64,000 nt of DNA from Microbacterium ginsengiterrae (GTDB lineage Bacteria > Actinomycetota > Actinomycetes > Actinomycetales > Microbacteriaceae), in the NCBI RefSeq assembly GCF_014205075.1, contig NZ_JACHMU010000001.1:2604001-2668000 (forward strand), written 5' to 3'. Below, piece after piece: positions 41,569 to 49,698 of this stretch. The position numbers were made by a program, and so were the translations under genes. The stretch's first letter is position 1. Each line of letters begins with the position of its first letter. Below the pieces are notes generated by a model, which was given only the letters and a program-made list of their open reading frames with translations, was not told the DNA's origin and ran no database searches.

Positions 41569-42303
41569 TCAGGACACGAGATCCTGCGCGGGGCCGCGAC
41601 GGCGAACGGGCCATGTGCCGTCGAGTGCGTCGTCAGGGTCGATGCGCCCGATGCGGATGAAGTACTCGGTCAGACTGGCGGCCTGGCTCCGCGCCCACCC
41701 GATCTGTTGCGCGTGCAGGTCGTGCGCCGAGAGGGCGAGAGGGAAGCTGCGGGCGATGGCCTGAGCGACTCGGCCGGCGGCGATCGCGTCGGCGGAGGCT
41801 TCATGAGCCCCGTCCAGCGTGACGCCGTAGTGCTGCGCGACGGCGGACAGCGTGCGCTTGCCTCTGCGGTACCGATCGACCGCCTTGTCGATCACCAGCG
41901 GGTCGATGATGGGTCCCGGTGCATCGAGCGGTGGGATGCGGTGCCTCACGCACTCGTGCGCGAGAAGCGAGAAATCGTAGGAGGCGTTGTAGGCGACGAC
42001 CGGCAGTCCTTGCGAGAACAGTGCCCGTAGCGAGGCCGTCACCTCGAAGACCACCTCCGGCGCCGCGCGACCGTCGGCCCGGGCCTGCGCGGTCGTGATC
42101 CCGTGCACGGCGGCTGCGCCGTCGGGGATCGGGATCCCAGGGTCGGCGAGCCACGACCGCGCCGCGATCTGCCGCCCGTGCTCGTCGAGGACACCGACAT
42201 ATGCGGTGACGATGCGATCGGCCGTGACATCCACCCCGGTCGTCTCGAGGTCGAAGACTCCGATGCGACCGAGCCAGTTCGGCAGTTGCAGGTCGAGGGC
42301 CAT
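41569..42303 (-). CDS. 3'-5' exonuclease, DnaQ-like (DEDDh)
   Basis: A 244-aa DnaQ-fold exonuclease. DEDDh motifs: Exo I FDLETTGVDV (Asp, Glu), Exo II in AYNASYDFSLL, and Exo III HEASADAIA with catalytic His and Asp. It has no polymerase or helicase domain; proteins like this are annotated as exonuclease or DNA polymerase III epsilon-like. The ATG at 42303 lies 6 nt after TACCGT on the minus strand (42310-42315), probably leaderless. The longer frame to 42711 overlaps the divergent gene and is not used. Confidence 0.9.
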   Translation of the reverse strand: MALDLQLPNWLGRIGVFDLETTGVDVTADRIVTAYVGVLDEHGRQIAARSWLADPGIPIPDGAAAVHGITTAQARADGRAAPEVVFEVTASLRALFSQGLPVVAYNASYDFSLLAHECVRHRIPPLDAPGPIIDPLVIDKAVDRYRRGKRTLSAVAQHYGVTLDGAHEASADAIAAGRVAQAIARSFPLALSAHDLHAQQIGWARSQAASLTEYFIRIGRIDPDDALDGTWPVRRRGPAQDLVS

Positions 42304-42309
42304 GACCCC

Positions 42310-42357
42310 ACGGTAGGAACGGCCTCGGACATCGCGGCCCAGGCGCGCCCGTAGACT
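42310..42357. promoter_or_regulatory. Divergent leaderless promoters of the exonuclease and hydrolase genes
   Basis: Minus-strand TACCGT (42310-42315) is 6 nt from the exonuclease ATG. Plus-strand TAGACT (42352-42357) is 6 nt from the hydrolase ATG at 42364. There is no Shine-Dalgarno for either. Confidence 0.55.
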
Positions 42358-42363
42358 CGACTC

Positions 42364-43278
42364 ATGCCCGCATCTTCGCCCTACGCCGAGCGGCTCAGTC
42401 GCATCCCCGTCCGACGGCGCGAGGTGGATGTGCGAGGGGGGCGGACGGCCTATTGGACGTACGGCCCTGATCAGACACCCGACGGAGGCGAGCCCGTCAC
42501 CGTGATCGCCGTGCACGGATTCCGGGGCGAGCACCACGGGCTCGAGCCCGTGGTCGCCTATCTGCCGGAAGTCCGTGTCATCGCCCCGGACCTGCCGGGA
42601 TTCGGTGAGACGCCCCCGCTGCCGGATCGCACCCACGACCTCGCGGAGTACGCGCGATGGCTGCGGGAGTTCGCCGACGAGGTGGCACCGGGAGCGATCA
42701 TCCTCGGGCACTCGTTCGGTTCGATCGTCGCCTCAGCGGCCGTCGCGGAAGGCCTCCGCACTCCGCGACTGATCCTCATCAACCCCATCGGCGCCCCCGC
42801 ACTGGAGGGGCCGAAAGGGCTGCTCACCAAGCTCGCGGTGCTGTACTACGGGCTCGGTGCCGCACTGCCTCCCGGCATCGGCACCGCATTGCTGCGCAAC
42901 GGACTGATCGTCCGCGGCATGAGCATCGCGATGGCGAAGACCCGCGATCGCGAGCTGCGGCGGTTCATCCACGATCAGCACGACACCTACTTCTCCGACT
43001 TCGCGGACCGCGACGTGCTGCGCGACGCCTTCGTGGCGAGCGTGTCGAACGACGTGCGCGCCTTCGCGCCGGCGATCGACGTTCCCACCCTGCTCGTCGC
43101 AGCCCAGCGGGACGACATCACACCGATCGAAGCGGAACGCCGCCTCGCGACGCTCTTCCCGGACGCCCGGCTCGTCGAGATCGCCGATGTCGGGCATCTC
43201 ATCCACTACGAGACACCGGCCGAGGCCGCCGGTGCGATCCGCCGCTTCCTCAGGGTTCCCGTCGCGCGAGACCGATGA
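42364..43278 (+). CDS. Alpha/beta hydrolase
   Basis: A 304-aa alpha/beta hydrolase of the epoxide hydrolase/haloalkane dehalogenase-like group. VIAVHGFRG (oxyanion loop), APDLPGFGETPP, the nucleophile elbow LGHSFGSIV with Ser near residue 119, and the late ADVGHLIHYETP with catalytic His are all visible. Substrate unknown. It ends overlapping the convergent Lrp-family gene by 29 bp. Leaderless-type start. Confidence 0.85.
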   Translation: MPASSPYAERLSRIPVRRREVDVRGGRTAYWTYGPDQTPDGGEPVTVIAVHGFRGEHHGLEPVVAYLPEVRVIAPDLPGFGETPPLPDRTHDLAEYARWLREFADEVAPGAIILGHSFGSIVASAAVAEGLRTPRLILINPIGAPALEGPKGLLTKLAVLYYGLGAALPPGIGTALLRNGLIVRGMSIAMAKTRDRELRRFIHDQHDTYFSDFADRDVLRDAFVASVSNDVRAFAPAIDVPTLLVAAQRDDITPIEAERRLATLFPDARLVEIADVGHLIHYETPAEAAGAIRRFLRVPVARDR

Positions 43279-43723
43279 GCCCGGCCACCCGGTAGGGGAT
43301 GACCTCGCCCATCGCCAGGGATGTCTCGGTCCGCTCGACGCCCTCGATCGACAGGATGCGGGCATCGGTGTCGAAGAGATGACGGGCGTCGCGGCACGCG
43401 ACGCGGGCGAGCAGATCGATCGACCCGCTGAGCCCATGAACCTGCAGGACCTCCGGGATGCGCGCGAGTTCTGCGGTGATCCGCGGCAGCTCGGTCTGAC
43501 GAAGCCCGATGCTGATGAAGGCCTGGAGGGGGAAGCCGAGCACTTCGGCGGAGAACGACCGCTCGTAGGACAGGAACACCCCCGTCTGATCCAGGCGCGC
43601 CATCCGTGCCTGGATGGTGTTCCGCGACAGTCCGAGGCGCTCGGCGAGCGCGACGACGGTGATGCGGGGATCATCGGACAGGGCACTCAGCAGTTCGAGG
43701 TCGACTCGATCGAGGGTGGACAT
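43250..43723 (-). CDS. Lrp/AsnC-family transcriptional regulator
   Basis: A 157-aa Lrp/AsnC regulator. The N-terminal winged HTH is LDRVDLELLSALSDDPRITVVALAERLGLSRNTIQARMARLD in layout (about 4-45). It is followed by an RAM/SAM-type ligand-binding domain (about 65-145). Divergent from the branched-chain keto-acid dehydrogenase operon with a 170-bp gap containing Lrp-like inverted repeats, it is the likely local regulator, with a branched-chain amino acid or keto acid as effector. ATG 43723 is preferred over 43768 by HTH position; TAGGGT lies 8 nt upstream. Confidence 0.9.
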   Translation of the reverse strand: MSTLDRVDLELLSALSDDPRITVVALAERLGLSRNTIQARMARLDQTGVFLSYERSFSAEVLGFPLQAFISIGLRQTELPRITAELARIPEVLQVHGLSGSIDLLARVACRDARHLFDTDARILSIEGVERTETSLAMGEVIPYRVAGLIGLARREP

Positions 43724-43757
43724 ACCGCCAAACCCTAGCAGCGTTCGATCGGCGATA

Positions 43758-43774
43758 CTGAGCAACATGCTCAG
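43758..43774. promoter_or_regulatory. Lrp-type inverted repeat upstream of the keto-acid dehydrogenase operon
   Basis: CTGAGCA-ACA-TGCTCAG is a perfect 17-bp inverted repeat. A related motif, TTGAGCGTGCTGATCAG, occurs at 43790-43806 overlapping the promoter, with the 10-bp palindrome GCTGATCAGC at 43798-43807. The spacing between the two (about 32 bp, three helical turns) suits a multimeric Lrp-type protein. Confidence 0.55.
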
Positions 43775-43789
43775 CGGTCACCGAAATGG

Positions 43790-43818
43790 TTGAGCGTGCT
43801 GATCAGCGGACGTACCCT
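43790..43818 (+). promoter_or_regulatory. Promoter of the branched-chain keto-acid dehydrogenase operon
   Basis: -35 TTGAGC (43790-43795) and -10 TACCCT (43813-43818) are separated by 17 bp. This gives a leader of about 70 nt ending in AGGAGG before the ATG at 43894. The upstream inverted repeat is centred near -59. Confidence 0.55.
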
Positions 43819-43893
43819 CGAAGAACCGATGAAGACGTCGGTACCACGACGTGCAGGCGCTCACGAGGCGCTCACACGACAGGAGGGACGAAG

Positions 43894-45006
43894 ATGTCAC
43901 CGCAGGCCACTCCGATCGCGGACACCGCGCAGGATCTCGAACTCGTAGAACGCCTTCTCGCCCCGGACGGAACACGCCGGAGCAACCCGGATCTCGATCG
44001 GTTCGTCACCGATGTCGACGCCGCGGCCCTTCGCGCGCTGCACAGGGACATGGTGATCCTCCGTCGCATCGACGCAGAGGGCGTCGCGCTCCAGCGGCAA
44101 GGTCAACTGGGCCTGTGGGCGCCGTGCAACGGTCAGGAGGCCGCCCAGATCGGAACGGCGCGCGGTATCGACCCGGTCGACTTCGTGTTCCCGAGTTATC
44201 GCGAGACCGGGGTCATCTATGCCAGAGGCGCACAGCCGGGTGATTTCGTTCGGGTCTGGCGCGGCGAGGAGGGGGCACCCTTCGACCCGATGCAGATGCG
44301 CGTGGCCCCGCTGCAGATCATCATCGGCGCACAGACGCTGCACGCCGTCGGCTATGCGATGGGGATCAAGCACGAGCAGGCCGAGGAGGTCGCCGTGACC
44401 TACTTCGGCGACGGTGCCACCAGTCAGGGCGACGTCAATGAGGCGATGGTCTTCGCCGCGTCCTACCAGGCGCCCGTGGTCTTCGTGTGTCAGAACAACC
44501 ACTGGGCGATCTCGGAGCCCGTCGCGGTGCAGTCGCAGTATCCGATCTCAGGGCGCGCCCCCGGCTTCGGCATCCCCAGCATGCGGGTGGACGGCAACGA
44601 CGTCCTCGCCTGCATGGCGGCGATGCGATGGGCGCTCGACCACGCCCGGTCGGGGAAGGGTCCCGCGTTCATCGAGGCGGTCACCTACCGGATGGGACCG
44701 CACACGACATCGGACGACCCGACCCGCTACCGCGACCCGGCGGAGCTGGAGGCGTGGAAGACCCGCGACCCCATCGCGCGCGTCGAGGCGCACCTGCGGG
44801 CTCTCGGTGAGATCGACGACGAGCAGATCGCGGCCGCCCACGCCGATGCCGACCGGATGGCGCGCGAGATGCGCGCCGCGTGCCTCGGCATGGTCACGCG
44901 CGAGCCGCTGGCCGTGTTCGACGGTGTGTACGCGGAGCCGCACTGCGGCATCGATCGGGAACGCGACGAGTACGCCGCGTACCTCGCGACCCTCGAGGAG
45001 GTGTGA
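43894..45006 (+). CDS. bkdA: Branched-chain 2-oxo acid dehydrogenase E1 alpha subunit
   Basis: A 370-aa thiamine-diphosphate-dependent E1 alpha. The ThDP motif spans GDGATSQGDVNEA to CQNNHWAIS (about 172-205), the form usual for E1 alpha. The GLWAPCNGQEAAQIG segment near residue 70 fits the pyruvate/branched-chain E1 alpha group. Genomic context (acyl-CoA dehydrogenase, MaoC, CitE downstream; Lrp upstream) favours branched-chain keto acids over pyruvate. ATG 43894 has AGGAGG 7 nt upstream; the longer frame lacks a ribosome site. Confidence 0.9.
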   Translation: MSPQATPIADTAQDLELVERLLAPDGTRRSNPDLDRFVTDVDAAALRALHRDMVILRRIDAEGVALQRQGQLGLWAPCNGQEAAQIGTARGIDPVDFVFPSYRETGVIYARGAQPGDFVRVWRGEEGAPFDPMQMRVAPLQIIIGAQTLHAVGYAMGIKHEQAEEVAVTYFGDGATSQGDVNEAMVFAASYQAPVVFVCQNNHWAISEPVAVQSQYPISGRAPGFGIPSMRVDGNDVLACMAAMRWALDHARSGKGPAFIEAVTYRMGPHTTSDDPTRYRDPAELEAWKTRDPIARVEAHLRALGEIDDEQIAAAHADADRMAREMRAACLGMVTREPLAVFDGVYAEPHCGIDRERDEYAAYLATLEEV

Positions 45007-45007
45007 G

Positions 45008-46018
45008 ATGACGCAGCTCACTCTCGGAAAGGCCCTCAATGCCGGCCTGCGCAAGGCGATGCAGGACGACGACAGGGTCGTGATCATGGGGGAGGACATC
45101 GGCAAGCTCGGCGGAGTCTTCCGGATCACGGACGGTCTCCTCGACGAGTTCGGCGCGAAGAGGGTGATCGACACACCGCTGGCCGAGTCCGGGATCGTCG
45201 GAACGGCCGTCGGTCTCGCCTACCGCGGGTACCGTCCGGTGGTCGAGATCCAGTTCGACGGCTTCGTCTACCCGGCGTTCGACCAGATCGTCTCGCAGGT
45301 GGCCAAGCTCCACTACCGCACACAGGGCCGCGTGAAGATGCCGATCACCATCCGCATCCCGTGGGCAGGCGGCATCGGCGCCGCCGAGCACCACTCGGAG
45401 TCGCCGGAGGCGTACTTCGTGCACACGGCGGGGTTGCGCGTGATCGCGGTGTCCAACCCGCAGGATGCGTATCGGTGCCTGCAGCAGGCGATCGCGTCGG
45501 ACGACCCTGTCATCTTCTTCGAACCGAAGCGCCTCTACCACCACAAGGGCGAGGTCGACCTCGACTCCTCGCCGGCTGACGCGGCGCCGATGGGGGTGGC
45601 GAGAGTCGTGCGCGAGGGCACGGATGCGACGATCATCACGTATGGTGCGATGGTCTCCACCGCGCTGGATGCGGCAGCGGCGGCCGAGGACGACGGGCTG
45701 TCGCTCGAGGTCATCGACCTCCGCTCGATCTCGCCGATCGACTACGACGCCGTGGCGGCATCCGTTCGCCGTACCGGGCGGGTCGTGGTCGCGCACGAGG
45801 CCTCGCGTGAAGCCGGCGTCGCCGCCGAGGTGATCGCGAGCATCACCGAGCGATGCTTCGAGTACCTCGAGTCCGCGCCGCTGCGCGTCACGGGCCACGA
45901 CGTGCCCTACCCGCCCGCGAAGCTCGAGAAGTACCATCTGCCCGATCTGGATCGGATCCTCGATGCCGTCGACCGGGTGCTCGACCGGCCGAACAGCCTG
46001 ACGGGAGCCGAGTCATGA
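45008..46018 (+). CDS. bkdB: Branched-chain 2-oxo acid dehydrogenase E1 beta subunit
   Basis: A 336-aa E1 beta transketolase-fold subunit. GEDIGKLGGVFRITDGL near residue 28, the DTPLAESGIVGTAVGLAYRG block and PVVEIQFDGFVYPAFDQ are characteristic. The C-terminal domain has VIDLRSISPIDYD. It begins one base after the E1 alpha stop, with no gap, and overlaps the E2 start (ATGA). It forms the alpha2beta2 E1 with the previous gene. Confidence 0.92.
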   Translation: MTQLTLGKALNAGLRKAMQDDDRVVIMGEDIGKLGGVFRITDGLLDEFGAKRVIDTPLAESGIVGTAVGLAYRGYRPVVEIQFDGFVYPAFDQIVSQVAKLHYRTQGRVKMPITIRIPWAGGIGAAEHHSESPEAYFVHTAGLRVIAVSNPQDAYRCLQQAIASDDPVIFFEPKRLYHHKGEVDLDSSPADAAPMGVARVVREGTDATIITYGAMVSTALDAAAAAEDDGLSLEVIDLRSISPIDYDAVAASVRRTGRVVVAHEASREAGVAAEVIASITERCFEYLESAPLRVTGHDVPYPPAKLEKYHLPDLDRILDAVDRVLDRPNSLTGAES

Positions 46019-47382
46019 TCGAGGAGTTCCGTCTGCCGGACCTCGGCGAGGGTCTCACCGACGCCGAGGTCGTCCAGTGGCTGGTCGCGCCGGGCGACAC
46101 CGTGACCCTCAACCAGACGCTCGCTGAGGTCGAGACGGCCAAGGCCGTCGTCGAGCTCCCGTCGCCGTACGAGGGCACGGTGTCCGCGCTCCACGCCGAG
46201 GCGGGCGCGACCGTCGAAGTCGGTGCACCGCTCATCGCGTTCGAGGTCGGCGGCGAGGCCGCAGCTGAACCCGCGGGTCGCGAGGAGGAGTCCACCGATG
46301 CGGAGGAGAAGTCGCCACCGAACCTCGTCGGTTACGGGGCGGCGCCCTCGAGCCGGTCACGACCCGCACGTCGGGCTCGACGCATCACGGGTGGCGCCCC
46401 GTCGATCGACACGGCCGTCCTCGAGGCGGCGCCCCATGACGTGCTGCCGCCGTCGCCTCCCGCACCGCCCCGTGTCGGGGAGCGGCCACGGTCGACCCCG
46501 CCCGTGCGCGCGTACGCGAAGCGGCTGGGAGTCGACATCGTGCTGGTCGCCGCAGAGGTGGGGGATCGGGTGATCACTCGCGACGACGTCACCGCGTACG
46601 CGGAACGGATCGGTTCGCGTGAGGAGACGCCGACGACCACTGCGGAGCGCCCCGTCTTCCGCAGCGCGAGCGACGGCGACGAGCGCGAGACGAGGCTCCC
46701 GATCCGCGGCGTCCGCAAGCACACTGCGGCCGCCATGGTGCAGAGCGCCTTCACCGCACCACACGTCACGACCTTCCACACCGTGGATGTCACGGCCACC
46801 ATGGATCTGATCGCAAACCTCCGAGGCGACCGCTCGCTGGCCGAGCATCGGATCGGTCCTCTCGTGATCGTCGCGAAGGCCGTCTGCCTCGCGCTCCGCC
46901 GGACGCCAGGGCTGAACTCGCGTTGGGACGAGCAGGCGGGGGAGATCGTCCAGCCGCACTATGTGGATCTCGGCATCGCCGCGGCGACCGAGCGCGGGCT
47001 CATCGTTCCGAACATCCGTGATGCGGACCGGATGACGGTGCCGCAGCTCGCCGATGCGATCAGCACCCTCACGCAGACCGCCAGGGCGGGGAAGACCTCT
47101 CCGGCGGACCTCGCCGGCGGAACGTTCTCGATCACGAACATCGGTGTGTTCGGGATCGACGCCGGAACGCCGATCCTCCCACCCGGTCAGTCGGGGATCC
47201 TCGCGGTCGGTGCCGTGCGCAGACAGCCCTGGGAGTACCGCGGCGAGATCGCCCTGCGTCAGATGATGACCCTCAGCCTCTCCTTCGACCATCGCATCGT
47301 CGACGGCGCGGAGGGAGCCCGCTTCGTCAAGGATGTCGCGGACATCCTCGAGGAGCCGGGGCGGGCGATGCTGCTGGGGTGA
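46015..47382 (+). CDS. bkdC: Dihydrolipoamide acyltransferase E2
   Basis: A 455-aa E2. One lipoyl domain (1-80) has the lipoylated Lys43 in VETAKAVVELPS. A Pro/Ala/Arg-rich linker is followed by a peripheral subunit-binding domain (about 160-200; RAYAKRLGVDI then VGDRVITRDDVTAY). The catalytic domain ends in SFDHRIVDGAEGARF with catalytic His426. The lipoyl group depends on LipB/LipA, also encoded in this window. No E3 (lpd) gene is adjacent, so E3 is supplied from elsewhere. Confidence 0.94.
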   Translation: MIEEFRLPDLGEGLTDAEVVQWLVAPGDTVTLNQTLAEVETAKAVVELPSPYEGTVSALHAEAGATVEVGAPLIAFEVGGEAAAEPAGREEESTDAEEKSPPNLVGYGAAPSSRSRPARRARRITGGAPSIDTAVLEAAPHDVLPPSPPAPPRVGERPRSTPPVRAYAKRLGVDIVLVAAEVGDRVITRDDVTAYAERIGSREETPTTTAERPVFRSASDGDERETRLPIRGVRKHTAAAMVQSAFTAPHVTTFHTVDVTATMDLIANLRGDRSLAEHRIGPLVIVAKAVCLALRRTPGLNSRWDEQAGEIVQPHYVDLGIAAATERGLIVPNIRDADRMTVPQLADAISTLTQTARAGKTSPADLAGGTFSITNIGVFGIDAGTPILPPGQSGILAVGAVRRQPWEYRGEIALRQMMTLSLSFDHRIVDGAEGARFVKDVADILEEPGRAMLLG

Positions 47383-47392
47383 CCGCGGATCC

Positions 47393-47980
47393 TCAGGCGA
47401 TGAGCGCGGCGTGCGCCATCGCGCTGAGGATCGCGGCGGTCGACCGTTTGGACCGCGAGGCACTGCGCGTGCTGTGGGGCGTGGAGTTGATGAGGCCGAA
47501 GCACGCCTGCACGCGCAGGCGCAGTTCGTCCGTCGGCACATCGAGGATCGGGGCGAGCGCGGAGATCCACAGCTCGATGTAGGCGCGCTGGAGCCGACGG
47601 ACGTCTGCGCGATCCTGGTCGGACAGATGCGCGAGGTCACGGTCGTGCACCCGGATGACGTCGGCGTGCCCGAGGGCGAAGTCGACGTGGAATGCGATCA
47701 GTGCCCTGATGCGGTCGTCGGCGTCCTCCGTGCCCTCAGACACCCGGCGTCCACCGTCCACGAGGTCCGCACTGACCTTGACGAGAACCGCGCCGAGCAG
47801 TGCCTGCTTGCCGGTGAAGTGTCGGTACACGGCAGGGCCGGAGACGCCGACGGCTGCGCCGATGTCCTCGAGGCTGACGCCGGGGTAGCCGCGTTCGGCG
47901 AACAGGCGGGCCGCCTCGGTGAGGAGAGCGTCGGCACGCTCCGCCTTCGCTCGATCACGCGCCGTGAGAGGGGTTGTCAT
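47393..47980 (-). CDS. TetR-family regulator of the acyl-CoA dehydrogenase operon
   Basis: A 195-aa TetR regulator. The HTH region includes EAARLFAERGYPGVSLED then AAVGVSGPAVYRHFTGK (about 42-58). Divergent from the acyl-CoA dehydrogenase-MaoC-CitE operon, with two related palindromes in the gap. The equivalent gene in M. tuberculosis is Rv2506 (BkaR), a TetR repressor of the branched-chain keto-acid locus as I recall it, and this is probably its counterpart. The likely ligand is an acyl-CoA. It converges with the E2 gene. Confidence 0.88.
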   Translation of the reverse strand: MTTPLTARDRAKAERADALLTEAARLFAERGYPGVSLEDIGAAVGVSGPAVYRHFTGKQALLGAVLVKVSADLVDGGRRVSEGTEDADDRIRALIAFHVDFALGHADVIRVHDRDLAHLSDQDRADVRRLQRAYIELWISALAPILDVPTDELRLRVQACFGLINSTPHSTRSASRSKRSTAAILSAMAHAALIA

Positions 47981-47984
47981 TTCA

Positions 47985-48000
47985 GTTAACGCTCGCTAAC
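47985..48000. promoter_or_regulatory. Operator 1 for the TetR regulator
   Basis: GTTAACG-CT-CGCTAAC is an imperfect palindrome (6 of 7 arm bases match) only 4 bp from the tetR start codon. It shares the GTTA(A/G)/TAAC ends with operator 2. Confidence 0.5.
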
Positions 48001-48011
48001 CTAAATTGTCG

Positions 48012-48029
48012 GGTTAGTGCACACTAACC
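48012..48029. promoter_or_regulatory. Operator 2 for the TetR regulator
   Basis: GGTTAGTG-CA-CACTAACC is a perfect 18-bp palindrome 50 bp before the acyl-CoA dehydrogenase start. A candidate tetR -10 (TAGGTT on the minus strand, 47998-48003) lies between the two operators, consistent with autorepression and control of the divergent operon. Confidence 0.7.
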
Positions 48030-48078
48030 GAAAACGTGCACCGGATGCCACCGCGCGAGTCAAGGAGGACGAGACGTC

Positions 48079-49227
48079 ATGGCTGCAGAACTCTCCGAAG
48101 AGGAGGCCGAGCTCAGCGCCATGGTGCGCGAGTTCGCCGACACGGTCGTGGCGCCACAGGCCTACGACGCCGATCGCACCCACACGCTCTCCATGGATGT
48201 CGTGGCGCAGATGGGGGAGCTCGGTCTGTTCGGGTTGCCCTTCCCCGAGGAGGTCGGCGGTCAGGGCGGCGACTACATGGCCCTGTGCCTGGCGATCGAG
48301 GCGCTGGCCCGCGTCGATCAGTCGATCGCCATCACGCTGGAGGCGGGTGTGAGCCTGGGTGCCATGCCGATCTTCCGGTTCGGCAACGATGCGCAGCGCG
48401 AGGAACACCTGCCGGATCTGCTCGCCGGGCGTGCACTCGCCGGCTTCGGGCTGACAGAGCCGGAAGCCGGGAGCGACGCGGGTGCGACGCGCACCACCGC
48501 CCGCCTTGACGGCGACGAGTGGGTCATCGACGGGGCGAAGCAGTTCATCACCAACTCCGGGACGCCGATCACGCGGTTCGTCACCGTCACCGCCGTGACC
48601 GGTCAGAACGACGGGCGCAAGGAGATCTCCACGATCATCGTCCCCAACGGCACCCCCGGTTTCACGGTCGGGGCCCCGTACGACAAGGTCGGCTGGAGAG
48701 CATCGGACACGCATCCGCTGACCTTCGACGGTGTTCGTGTCCCCGCAGCCAACCTTGTCGGTGCCAGAGGGGCCGGGTTCAAGAACTTCCTCAGCATCCT
48801 CGACGAGGGCCGCATCGCGATCGCTGCGCTGTCGACCGGGGCCGCCGAAGGATGTCTGGAGCAGGCGGTCGAGTACGCCAAGAGCCGTACGGTGTTCGGC
48901 GCGGCGCTGAGCACGAGGCAGAACGCGCAGTTCACTCTGGCCCGCATGCGCGCCAGAGTGCACACCGCGCGGCTCGCGTGGCATCACGCCGCGCGCCTGC
49001 GGGATGCCGGTGCCCCCTTCGCCGAGGCGGCGGCGATCGCGAAGCTCGTCGCCGGGGACGCCGCGATGGACAATGCCAGGGACGCCACGCAGATCTTCGG
49101 AGGCAACGGCTTCATGAACGAGTTCGCCGTCGGTCGGCACTATCGTGACTCGAAGATCCTCGAGATCGGCGAGGGCACGACGGAGGTGCAGCTGTTGGTG
49201 ATCGCGCGCGGATTGGGGCTGGTGTGA
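48079..49227 (+). CDS. Acyl-CoA dehydrogenase, short/branched-chain type
   Basis: A 382-aa FAD-dependent acyl-CoA dehydrogenase. The segment GFGLTEPEAGSDAGATRTTA (about 132-151) is the family signature for FAD binding. The C-terminal block ATQIFGGNGFMNEFAVGRHYRD, with REGE-type TTEVQLLVIARGL after it, is typical. Position next to MaoC and CitE-like genes equals M. tuberculosis fadE19 (Rv2500c), so isovaleryl-CoA or another branched acyl-CoA is a likely substrate. AGGAGG 10 nt upstream of ATG. Confidence 0.92.
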   Translation: MAAELSEEEAELSAMVREFADTVVAPQAYDADRTHTLSMDVVAQMGELGLFGLPFPEEVGGQGGDYMALCLAIEALARVDQSIAITLEAGVSLGAMPIFRFGNDAQREEHLPDLLAGRALAGFGLTEPEAGSDAGATRTTARLDGDEWVIDGAKQFITNSGTPITRFVTVTAVTGQNDGRKEISTIIVPNGTPGFTVGAPYDKVGWRASDTHPLTFDGVRVPAANLVGARGAGFKNFLSILDEGRIAIAALSTGAAEGCLEQAVEYAKSRTVFGAALSTRQNAQFTLARMRARVHTARLAWHHAARLRDAGAPFAEAAAIAKLVAGDAAMDNARDATQIFGGNGFMNEFAVGRHYRDSKILEIGEGTTEVQLLVIARGLGLV

Positions 49228-49697
49228 CGGACATCGTGCAACGAGGCCTGTACTTCGAGGAGTTCGAGGAGGGCGCGCGGTATCTGCACCGCCCAGGGCG
49301 GACGGCGACGGAGGCGGACAACGTCCTGTTCACGACGCTCACCATGAACACCCAGGCGCTTCATCTGGATGCGGCCTTCGCGCAGGGCCAGGAGTTCGGT
49401 CAGCGACTGATGAACTCGATGTGGACGCTCTCGACGATGGTCGGCTCGTCGGTGGCGCAGCTCACGCAGGGGACGCTGGTGGCCCAAGTCGGGCTCGGCG
49501 ACATCGCCTTCGTCCATCCGCTCTTCGCCGGCGACACGCTGTACACGGAGAGCATCGTCACGGGCAAGCGCCTGTCGGCGTCGCGGCCGGGGCAGGGCGT
49601 GGTCACGATCGCGCACACGGGCCGCAACCAGGAGGGCATCGTCGTCGCGACGGCCACCCGGACCGTCCTCGTCCACTGTGCACCGAAGGAGGACTGA
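49224..49697 (+). CDS. MaoC-like acyl-CoA hydratase
   Basis: A 157-aa hotdog-fold MaoC-type hydratase. Features: TEADNVLFTTLTMNTQALHLD, carrying the Asp/His-like catalytic region of R-specific hydratases, and FVHPLFAGDTLYTES. It matches the position of Rv2499c in the M. tuberculosis cluster. It overlaps the dehydrogenase stop by 4 bp (GTGA). It would hydrate the enoyl-CoA made by the dehydrogenase, or a related unsaturated acid thioester such as mesaconyl/itaconyl-CoA. Confidence 0.85.
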   Translation: MTDIVQRGLYFEEFEEGARYLHRPGRTATEADNVLFTTLTMNTQALHLDAAFAQGQEFGQRLMNSMWTLSTMVGSSVAQLTQGTLVAQVGLGDIAFVHPLFAGDTLYTESIVTGKRLSASRPGQGVVTIAHTGRNQEGIVVATATRTVLVHCAPKED

Positions 49698-49698
49698 C

